44,599 nucleotides of DNA from Methylomonas sp. Lineage in GTDB: Bacteria; Pseudomonadota; Gammaproteobacteria; Methylococcales; Methylomonadaceae. The stretch covers positions 1 to 44,599 of the forward strand of contig JALSLS010000354.1 in NCBI GenBank assembly GCA_026988195.1, read 5' to 3'. How positions within the stretch are numbered: the stretch's first letter is position 1; every line of letters starts with the position of its first letter. The translations under genes and the position numbers were made by a program. The notes under the pieces are model-generated. The model saw only the letters and a list, made by a program, of their open reading frames with translations, ran no database searches and had not been told where the DNA came from. Of this stretch, positions 10,301 through 22,300 are shown one piece after another.

Positions 10301-13300
10301 CGGATATTTTTAATTGGGAAAAAGTAATTGATCCAGCGATTAAAAGTGCAATTACTGAGGATTATGATACCAATCACAATGAGCAAGCAGGTACTAACAA
10401 AGCTTTAAAATTTGCTGATGTGGTTAAGGCCAGTAGTGGGAAGTTGTATGAATATATGGGACTGGATACCACCTCAGGTTCAGAAGTTGATTTAGCGGTA
10501 GAAGATTACAGTAATACTAACTTATGGAAAGAACAACTCCTGAGTAAAATTATCCCCGAAGGTTATAACGTAACCGATTCTAATTCGGTAGCAACGGGTG
10601 GAATTGTTGTTTATAACAAGGTTAAAGGTGGCGCAAACGCTTATCTTGAAGATTTATCATTCAGTTCAGTGGTTGGTAAAAAAACCAGCAATATTACAGT
10701 GCGAGCAATGGAAGTCGCACAGCTAAATGCAACTGCAGATAGTACAGTAACTTCATCAGGAGGCAGTGCTTATGGTTCGGGAGACTCTATCGCTAAAAGT
10801 GGTGTTATTGCCGTTAACCAGATACTCAGTGATGCAACAGCTAAAATAAGCAATAGCACCATTCATACGCTAAAGGATGTGACGGTTATAGCGAATAACT
10901 CAGCGATTATGACGGCTGATACCAAAGCTTTGTTGAGTACAGGGGATACAGCAAAGGGCGGTGTTATTGCACTAAACCTGGTCGGGCTTGAGTTATTTAA
11001 TTTATTTACCGGTACTTTAGATAGTGTTTTAGGGACTGATTTTGGTAATCCCGCTAAAGTGCATGCCTTTATTGATAGCAGTAGTCTAACTATTGCTGGC
11101 GATTTAAATATTAAAGCAAGTAATAAAGCAGAAATCACGGCGCGATTATCTAATGAAGCAAGTTCTGCTGCTTCCGCTCTTTTTAATGCCAGCGGTAAAG
11201 TGACGACAGGTGTTATTGCTGTCAATCTTGTTGACAGTGAAGCGCTAGCCTATTTGGATGGTAATACCCATACTGTTAAGCAAGCGGTTAATATTTTTAG
11301 TCTGGATGACTCAAAAAATGAAACCCGAATTAAACTTGAAGCAATTTCCAGTACCACAAATGATGGGGGGGTAGGGATTACTAAGAGCTTACTTGATAAT
11401 CTTCAAAATGATTATGAATATACAACAAGCTCAGGAACTAAACAGCTTAAAGCGGGTGATTTAGTTCATATTGGCAGTGACTATACAGGGAATGCATCGA
11501 CCACTGATGTGTATAAATACAAATCACGTCTGTCTTATGCTAGCACGGAGGGGGAGACAGAATTACGCCAAGGTGACTTAGTTTATGAGCGAATTGCAGG
11601 TGCTCAGGATCAATATGAAGTTTACCGCTATATTGGTGATGACAAAACAACGCTTAATATTTCCACTAGTGATTTAAGTAACACCCCTCTTGTCTGGCAA
11701 TATGAATCAATAACGGCTTATCAAACTGAGTCAGGTTTAACAGTTGAAGAACTAGAAGCCGCTTTGCTGGCTGTGAGGGATACAGAGTTAACCCGATTAT
11801 TCAGTGTCTATGAAGTGACTATTGATCTGGGTAACGTAGATTATGTTAATGACAATGATTGGTTTAAACCTATACAGCTTGCTGAGTTTTTACCAACGGG
11901 CTTAAATGTCACCTCTTCAGATTCAGTTGCAACGGGTGTGGTTATTGCTTTTAACGCTGTCGGAGGCAGTGCAAAAGCTTATTTAACAGGGGTAATACTT
12001 AATGCAGGTGACGTTAAAGTTTATAGCAGTTCGCAAGCTCTTTTGTTGGCACAGATTCAGGGAATTAGTAGTTCTTCTGGTGGTAGTGCGATAGGAACGG
12101 GTACCTCAGAAGCCTCGGCTGCTATTGTTGCTTTAAACCAAGCATTAGGTACCAGTGAAGCTTATATAAGTAATAGTACACTTACCACACAGACTGTGTC
12201 GGGTACCAGTTCAGGCCATGTAACCGTTGATGCGGCTAATCAGCAGAAATTATCTACTGATATTAATATGGCATTAAGTACAGGAGATGCCTCTTACGGT
12301 GGCATTATCGCTTTAAATACGGTGGGATGGTCAAAAGGCTCAATAGCTGATCTTATTCTGGCTCCCGTTAGTGCTATTACCGGTGTAGATCTGTTTACTA
12401 AATCGGCAGATTTTACTGCATTAGCAAAAATTACAGACAGTATATTAACCATTGCAGGGCATTTAACGGTTAATTCAAATTCAGCCTCTATTCTTAGTGC
12501 CACCATGAGTAATGCGGCCGAATCAAATGCCTCGGCATTATTTGGTGCAGGCGGGCAATCTAACTCAGGTATTCTTGTTTTCAACTTGCTGACGGGAGGA
12601 GCCAAGTCTTATATAGATGGTGATACCTCGGCTGATATATCCATTGCGATTAAAGTGGCGGGTAATGTTGAAGTCAATGCGACAGATAGCACTATTATGT
12701 ATGCTAATACCAAAGTGGTATCAGCATCAACTACAACCAATGCGGGGGGGCTGGATGTTATTTCTGGAGGGTTGCGTGCCTTTGAAGGTTTTGATTATCA
12801 AGCATCAGATAGCAGCCCAAGTTATGCCAATACCTTGCTTAAGCAGGGCGATCATGTACAAATAGCCGATGGTTTTGCAGGAAAAGGTGACGTTGGGGAT
12901 ATTTATAAATATTTAGGGGATGAGGCTTCAACTAATTTACATGAAGCCGATTTTACTGATTTATTTAATTGGGAAAAACTAATTGATCCTGTTATTAAAG
13001 CGGCTATTACCCCGACTTATAGCAGTGAAGATAACCAGCAAGCGGGAAGCAATATTGCGGTTAAATTTGGTAATGTGGTTAAAGCCGATAATGGAAAACT
13101 ATTTCAATATATGGGGCAGGATGTTGCGCCAGATGCCAAGCTTGATTTAGCCAGTGAAGATTACAATAATGCTAATTTATGGAAAGAAAAACTACTGAGT
13201 AATGTGATTCCAGAAGGCTATAACGTCTCAGACTCTGATTCGGTGGCTAGTGGCGGCATTATTGCTTATAACAAGGCCGAAGGGGGAGCAGATGCTTATA

Positions 13301-16300
13301 TAGAGAATTTAACCTTTAGTTCTGTAGATGGTGAAATACCAAATAGTATTCGTGTTACTGCCATAGAGATGGCAACAGTGAATGCCATGGCAGATGCGAC
13401 CGTCACATCATCTGGTGGCAGTGCTTATGGTACGGGCGATTCTATCGCTAGAAGTGGCATTATTGCCATTAATCAGGTGTTGAGCGATGCCACCGCCAAA
13501 ATCACTAAAAGTACCATTCACACGCAAGGCGATGTCACGGTTAAAGCCAGTAACACTGCAAGCATTATTGCCGATACCAAAGCAATGCTTAGTACAGGGG
13601 ATGAAGCGGTAGGTGTTACGCTGGCATTAAACCTAGTGGGTTTTGAAATTGCTGATTTATTTACCAGTGCTTTAAACAGTATTATAGGCACTGACTTTGG
13701 CGGCAGTCCGGTTAAAGTTCAGGTATATATTGATAACAGCCATTTAACGGTTGGTGGTGACTTAAATATTAAAGCCTTTAATAAAGCTTTAATTGCTACT
13801 CGATTATCGAATGTAGCGACTTCAGCAGCCTCTGCACTTTTTAATGCCACAGGTAAGGCGACCAGTGGAGCTGTTGCTGTCAATCTAATCAATAGTGAGT
13901 CGCTGGCCTATCTTGATGGTAATGCCAAAGCCAATAGCTTAAGTGTTGATAAAGCCGTTAATATTCACAGTCTTGATGACAGTACAAATGATGCGAGGGT
14001 CAAAGTTGAAGCCTTATCAAGCACCTCTAATGATGGGGGCGTGGGTATTGCTAAAGGACTATTTGATAGCTTCTTAAAAGATTATCAATATACCAGTAGT
14101 TCAGGTAGCAAAATAGTCAACCAAGGCAATTTGGTTTATATCGGCAGTGACTTTTCGGGGCGAGGTACTGTTGATGCTGTTTATAAGTATCTGGGAACTG
14201 ATGGAGCAGATATTAATCTTGCGGTAGAAGATTTCCTTGATGAAGATAAGTGGCTGAAACCGATACAAATATCAGAATTGCTGCCTACAGGGCTTAATGT
14301 AACTGGATCTGATTCTATAGCTACAGGGATTGTTATAGCCTATAACGCCATTAAAAGTAATGCGAATGCCTATATAAAAGATGCAACACTGACGGCAGGT
14401 GACATTAAAGTTTATAGCTCTTCTCGCGCATTGATTCAAGCTCAGGTACATGGAAAAAGCAGTTCATCGGGTGGTAGTGCATTGGGGGCAGGGCGATCTG
14501 AAGCCTATGCAGGTTCAATGGCTATTAATGATGTTTCTGGTACAGCAACCAGTTCAATTATTGATAGTGATATTACAACGCAAATTACGGCTGATAAAAG
14601 TTTAGGGCACGTTATTGTCGATGCCACAAATAATAGTCGAATGTCGGCCGATAATAATACGGTCATGACAACAGGGGACACAGCGGTTGGAGGTTCTTTA
14701 GCTTTTAACTCTATAGGCTGGAGTAAATCCAATGCCTTTGCTCAACTGATGAATGCTATTTTAGGCAGTGACTGGTTACTAACAGCACAAGCGGTTATTG
14801 CAGAAGCCAAAATTGAGAATGCCACATTAAATATTGCGGGTGATGTTTCTGTAACAGCAAGCTCTGATGCCGTGTTAAATGCAACGGCAAGTAATTCGGC
14901 AGAATCTAATGCTTCTGCCTTGTATGGTGCGACCGGCCAAACATGGAGTGGATTATTAACCACCAATTTTGTGCATGGAAAAGCTAAAGCATTTATCAGT
15001 AATGACAGCTTAAATGTAACACCTTTTATAATAAAAGGGGCTTTAACGGTTATTGCTAAAGACGAGAGTAAAATCTTTGCCAATACCAAGTTGGTTTCAA
15101 GTTCAATCACCTCAAACACAGGGGGGCTTGATGTTCTTAATGGCGTGATTAGAGGGCTTTCAGGTTACGATTATATTTCTTCTGATAGTGATTCATACTA
15201 TTTAGATACAAGCATTAAAACGGGACAGTTTGTAACCGTTAAGGATGGTTTTTCTGGGGTGGGTGAAGTTGATGCAATATATGAATATATTGCAGATGAT
15301 GCAACGATTAATTTAAATAATACTGATTACACGGATATTTTTGTTTGGGAAAAAGTATTATTGGGCACACCTACGTCTGATTTCTTGTCTTCTAATAATG
15401 TAAAAGTGGGTGCCAATAAAACCATTAAATTTGGTGACCGAATAAGAATTGCGGAAGCTCAGGTTGATGTGGATAAAGAAATCACTTTAGGCAGTGTATT
15501 TGTTTATTTTGGACAAGAGACAACGGTTAATTTAGGGAGCATAGATTATAGTAATCTTGATGATTGGAAAAAGGAATTACTAACCTCGGTTATCCCCGAA
15601 GGCTTGAATGTTTCAGATTCTGATTCGGTTGCTGTGGGTGGAATTATCGTCAGAAATGATGTTAGAGGTGGGGCAGAAGCATATTTAGAAAATATTCGGC
15701 TGAGTGATGTTGATAAAACAGCAAGTATTACAGTTAAAGCGATAGAAAATGCCAGTATTGATGCCGATATTGACAGCTCATCTATATCATCAGGAGGGAG
15801 TGCGTATGGGTCGGGTGACTCCATTGCAGTTAACGGCGTTATTGCAACCAACTTTGTACTGAGTGATGCGATAGCCAGTATTAAAGATAGCAAAATATTT
15901 TCCACGAATGATATAGACGTTATTAGTGAAAATACGGCAAGCCTGACAGCAAAAACCAGAGCATTAGTGACGACTGGTGATACTGGTGTTGGTGTGGTCA
16001 TTGCCTTTAATACCGTGGGCTGGGCTGCTGAAAACATTCTAACCAAAACATTTGATGCTTTGTTTGGTACTGATTTACTTTCGGGGGGCGATACATCTCC
16101 TATTTCATCCTATGCCATTATTAGTAATAGTGATGTTAATGCAGGCGGTAATTTAACGCTGAAGGCTGAGAATAGTTCTAAAATCACTTCCATTCTGAGT
16201 AACGAAGTGAGTTCTTCTGCTAGTGCTTTAGTAGGGGCTTCAGGCAAAGCCATTGCGGCGGCTTTAACCACAAACTATGTGAGTACTCGCACCAAAGCCT

Positions 16301-19300
16301 TGATGTATTCAGATACCAGTACCGCAAGTCAGGTTCAAGTGACTGGGAGTGTGAAAATTGATGCGATTGATGATGCACAAATCTTGGCAACTACGACGCT
16401 TAAGGCTATTCAAGTCACAAAGAATGATACAGGGTTTTCCATCCTAGGTAGCGTGGCTCAAAGGTATTTAAGTGATTATCAATTTAGTTCACATTCTGGT
16501 CGGCAAACCGTAGCAACTGACCAATTAGTGCGAGTCGCTAGTGACCACAGTAAGGGAGGAACCCCTGAGAAATTTTATACCTATCTAGGTGAAAGTGCTG
16601 AAATTGACTTATTAAATGAAGATTTTTCTGATACTGCAAAATGGGATGAGGTGGTTGATGTCTCAGGTCTGATAGACCTTGCAGCTTCCAAACTAGGTAG
16701 CTTTATCGCCAAAAAGATTGCTAGTTCGGACGCTTCAGTAGCGGTAGGTGCTTTAGTTGTTAAAAATAATGTACAGACACATATTGAAGCATCTGCAAAA
16801 AAACTTAGCATAACTGCTGGTAGCGTGGCTATTTCTACTACAGAAAGTGCAGTTATTCTGTCAACAAATCAAAGTAGTGTTCAAGCCTCAGGCGGGAAAG
16901 GAGCATTCGCTGTTAATGGAATTATTGTCACCAACCTTATTCAGGGAACGAATAACGCGTTTATCAGTGACAGTACCGTGAACACAACTTCAGGTGCTGT
17001 TTCTGTACTTGCTGATAATACGGCCTTTATTGTTGCAAAAACAACAGGTGATACTCAATCATCAGGGGCATCCATAAGTGCAACACTCGCATTTAATACC
17101 ATTGGCTGGGAAACTCAGGATATATTTTCAAAAACAGTTGATGCTATTATTGGATCAGATATTGGTACTAAAGACCCTTTAGTGACTTCGGCCTATATTC
17201 AGAATAGTGATGTGACTGCGGCGACTGGAATCACGGTTACGGCAAATAATAGCGCTAAGATTTATTCCTCTATTGGTTCTGATAATAATCCATTTGAATT
17301 GCCGGGTATTAGTTTTTCAGGCTTAACTATTCCAAGCATTGATTTATCCGCAATCACCTTTCCTGATTTTAATTTTGATTTCGATCTGGATTTAAATTTT
17401 AATCTGAATTTTGACTTCGATTTTAATCTGGATTTCAATTTTGATTTCAGCTTTCCAGAAATTAGTCTAGCAAGTATTGCGAGTGCTCTTTCTGATGCTG
17501 CCGATGCTATTTATGCTGCCTTATCTAATGCAGCAGACGCTATATATAATGCGGCCGAAAATATTGTTGATGCAATAAAAAGCTTAGCTGATTTTGCTGT
17601 TGATTTTGTGAATTTAGATGGCTTTTTCGATTTAATGAATGATTGGGTCGATAGTATTAGCAGTTTACTGGGTAGTATTCCTAATATTATAACGCTAGCA
17701 ACAGAGTTAGCCGATACGATTGCTGATTTGTTGGTAAAAGCGGCAGAACAAGTCAGTAGTGAAATTATGGACGCCTATATTGCCTCACTGGAAGCGGCCA
17801 AAGAAGCGCTTGATAGCGTTGTTAGTGTGTTCACGGAAGCTGGGCGATTGCTGACAAATGTTTATAACATGCTAACTGAGCTGTTAACCTTTGAGCTACC
17901 TGAGATCGCTATTTCTTTACCTGATATATTCTTTGATCTTTCAATAGTATTACCCCAAATTGGTGATTTATTTGCTAATGGAGTCAATCTGCTTGCACTG
18001 GTAAATAATATCCCTGAAACGCCAGATGTACTTGAGAATGCTGAAGAAGCTGCGAAAGTGGCAGAAAAAGCGGCAGAAATGTTGGCAGAAGCGGAAACAT
18101 TGGCAGAAAAAATTGCGGATGTTGATGAGAAAACAGCAGCGATAACAACTGCTGTTAAGTCTGTTGATCCAGGTGCAGATAGCACTCCAGATACTGGTGG
18201 CGGGAGCAGTTCAGTTAAAGGCATCACTATTGGAGCGATAGTCTCTTTAAATAAGGTGGCAACAGAAACTAAATCTTATATAGCGGGTAGCAGTCATACG
18301 ATAACAGCAAGCAATGGTAATATTGTTGTTAAGGCAGAAGATATAGCGGGTATTAAATCTAATATCATCTCAACTTCAATGACATTTAACTTTTCACTGA
18401 CCGCCAAGGTGATTGATGTCACTATTTCAGGTAGCTTTTCAACCAATGATGTTTACAATGATGTTGAAGCCTATACCGATGTCGATTCATTAATAGCAAA
18501 TAATGGCTATATAGATGTTCAGGCTAACCGAAGTGGCAGTATTGTTAGTGTTATGGAAGCAACCGCGGTTGCTTTATCACTTTCAGGCAAAGGCGATGCG
18601 GTCTCTGTTGCTGGTGGAGGAAGTTCTGCATTAAATACAGTTGATGGTTCGGCCAATGCCTATATTGCAGGGAATAAAGTCAAAACCAATTTGGTGGATA
18701 GCCTTGAAGCAAAAGAAGGCAATATTTCAGTATCAGTTAATAATCTCTCTCAAATTACAGCGGAAATTAGACAGATTTCAGCATCGGTTGGTTTAAGTAT
18801 TAAGGGTAATGCTGTTCCTGTGAGTGTGGGTGTGGCCGTTGCTATTAATACTATTGGCTCCGATACTGCAGTTATCAACGCTGCTATAAAAGCAACTGAT
18901 GTTCAGGCTGGTGGACAGATTATTGTTACCGCTTTAGTCAGTGATAAAAATGCGATTAAAGCACTTGTTGGTGTGTTGAGTGCAAGTGTGGCTTTAAGTG
19001 GAAGGACGGCAGTAGCTCCTTCTATTGGCGCGAGCATTGCTACCAATACTATTAGACAAAAAGTGACGGCATCCATTAATGGAGTCACCAAAATTGTTGC
19101 CGGAAAAGGTATTGTTATTACCGCGAGTGATATGGCAAAAATTGATGCCACGGTTGTTAGTGCAACCGCTGCGGCTGCCTTATCAGGGAAAACAGGTGTA
19201 GCCATTTCAATGGCTGCCAACTACGCTCAAAATACTATTCATTCAGATGTTCAGGCGTATATTAAGGCGGTTGCAGATTTAGATGCCAGCGCTCAAGATA

Positions 19301-22300
19301 TCGTCATTTCAGCAGCAATAAAGAATATTATTAATGCAACCTCTGCTGCGGGTGCATTAGGTGCCGCTATTTCTGGATCAACAGGTGTTGCTGTTGCGGG
19401 GGCTGGTTCAGTAGCTCTCAATGAAATTAGTAGTACAAACCTGGCTTATATAGAAGCGAGTGATATTAAAGCCGCTAAAGATATAACGGTTAAGATTAAA
19501 AATGAAGCCACCATTAATGCCACTATTGCCGCAGCTTCACTTGCTTTAGGTGTTTCTGGCTCTACTGGTGTGGGGGTTGCTATTGGGGCTGCTTTTGCAA
19601 GTAATAAGCTGAGTAGTTCATCAAATAATGCCTTTATCAAAGACAGTAATGTGATTACTTCTGGCAATATTATTATTTCGGCAGAGACTGAACAAACGAT
19701 TGATGCGCTGGTTTTATCGGGTTCAGTTGCCATTGCAGCATCGGGTGCAACAGGTATTGCAGCAGCAGGTTCTGGATCGGTTGCTTTTAATAATATAGGG
19801 GTTAATACCCGCGCATTTATAGAAGGTGATAGTACAGCAGGAATTGATACTGTTGGCTTGAATCTTATGGCGCGAGACAAATCAACCATAAAAGCTAATG
19901 TTGGAGCCGCTTCGGTTGCCGCTTCTTTTACAGGGACAACTGGGGTTGCGGTAGCGATGGCCATTGCCTTTGCTAATAATCGGATAAGTAGCCAGGTTGA
20001 AGCATCAATAAAACAGGCGGATACCAAAGTTGATGCGAGTAGTTTTATTGTTCTAAATGCGGTAGATGAATCAACCATTGTGTCTAATACGGCCGCCGCT
20101 GCGCTCAGTGTCGCTGTGGGAGGAACAACAGGCGTTTCTGTTTCAGGCGCTGGAGCAGTTGCTCAAAACGTGATTTTAACCAAAACCAATGCTTTTATCG
20201 ATGGCGGTAAAATAACAACGGCGGGTTTTCTTTTAATTAACGCAAAAAGTACTGCAAAAATAGAAGCTAGAATTTTAGCTGTCTCGTTAGCTGCAGCGGC
20301 AGGTGGTACTGCGGGAGTCGGGGTTGCTTTGGGAGCCTCTGTTGCGCGTAACTTTATAGGCAGTGAGGCAGAGGATAGCGGTAGTGGCGAGGCTGAAATA
20401 CAAGCTTATATTATAAATTCTAGTGCTGTTGTAACGGGTAACTTATCAGTTAATGCCGAGTCAGAACAAACTATAGATGCTTTGGTTGTAGCTGCTTCTA
20501 TGGCTGTTACGGCAGGGGGTACAGCTGGTGTAGGTGTGGCAGGTTCAGGGTCGATAGCATTTAATGAAATAGGTGTAAATACAACAGCTTATATTAAAGG
20601 CGATGATGGCATAAAAGGTATTGCAGCAGGCATTATTGGTGTGAGTGCAACGGATAACTCAACAATTAAAGCTAATGTTGGAGCCGCTTCTGTTGCCGCT
20701 TCATTTGCTGGGGCTGCGGGTGTTTCTGTTGCTTTGGCTGTTGCTCTTGCTGATAATAAAATTACTAGCGAAACTCAGGCATATATTCAAGCGGTTAGCT
20801 TAGGTGTTGTTGGAACACAGGGGGTTCAAGTTGCTGCTATGAGTAAGTCCTCGATTACGTCCAATACAGGGGCGGCTTCTGTGGCCATTGCAATTGGAGG
20901 CACGGTAGGGGTTTCTGTCTCTGGTGCTGGAGCCGTTGCTCAAAATATTATTTTAACAAAGACAAAAGCTTTTATCGATGCGGCTAATATCAGTGAAAGT
21001 GGATTTTTAATCGTTAGTGCGGATAACTCAGCAAAAATTGAAGCTAAGATTATTGCGGGTGCAGCTGCCGCAGGTGGAGGGGGAGCAGCAGGTGTTGGGA
21101 TCGCTTTAGGGGCTGCAGTTGCTCGTAACTTTATTGGCTGGCAACCTGGTGAAGGACAATGGGTTGATACTTCTAATCCTAATGTAGACAGTGAAGACGA
21201 GAGTAAAGAATGGGTAGAACCTTACAATAAAGGAATTGCTGAAACCCTAGCTTATATAAAAAACGCTAACATTGCTTTAAAAGGTGTTGTGACTGATGGC
21301 GTGGAAGCCGCAACATTACTACAGGTTATTGCAGCCTCTAAGCAGAATATTGATGCTATTGTGGTTGCAGGGTCTGCTGCAATATCTGTGGGTGGTACTG
21401 CGGGGGTTGGTGTTGCAGGATCAGGTGTTTATAGCACTAACCGGATAGGCATGGATACTCGAGCCTTTATTGAAGGAAATGGAACATCTTTTTCATTTAG
21501 AGCCGATTCCATTCAAATTATATCAGCAGATAGTTCAACAATTGATGCGGAGGCGGGAGCCGCAGCTATTGCTGCCTCATTTGGCGGTGCGGCAGGTGTT
21601 TCTATTGCTATTGCTGGGTCTATTGCTGAAAATATGATCAGTAGTGAGGTTGAGGCAAGTATTAAGAATATTGTGACTAATATTTCTACAGAACGCCCTG
21701 GTAACCTGATACTAAGTGCTGAGCAATCGTCTGTTATAGATGCCATTTCAGCGGCTGCATCTGTTGCTATTGGGGTAGGAGGAGCTGCAGGTGTTGCTGT
21801 AGCAGGCGCAGGTGCTTATGCTAAAAATATTATTGTGACTAAGACTAATGCGTTGATTAGTGAGAGTGATATTACAACGGCGGGAAGTCTTTCTATTACT
21901 GCAAATAGCAGTGCGAATATTAAGGCTTTAATTCTGAGTGCATCGGCATCATTAGGCATCGGAGGTACGGCTGGTGTTGGAGTAGGTATTGGTGCATCTT
22001 GGGCTAAAAACTACATTGGTTATGGACTAAATGAAGGGCAATGGGTTTATCAGGGTAACCCTAACTTAAGCGATCAAGTTGCTGAACGTAAAAAATCTGA
22101 AAACTGGGAATGGGTTGAAAGTTTAGATGAGACGGCTAGTCAAGAGGTACAAGCTTATCTGATAAATTCCAGTGTTAATGTGGGAGACACACTTTCAATT
22201 AAAGCCGTATCCACTCAAACAATTAATGCCATCGTGGCTTCGGCTGCGGTAGGTTTGGGCATTGGTGGAATTGCAGGTGTTGGAGCTGCAGGTTCAGGAG

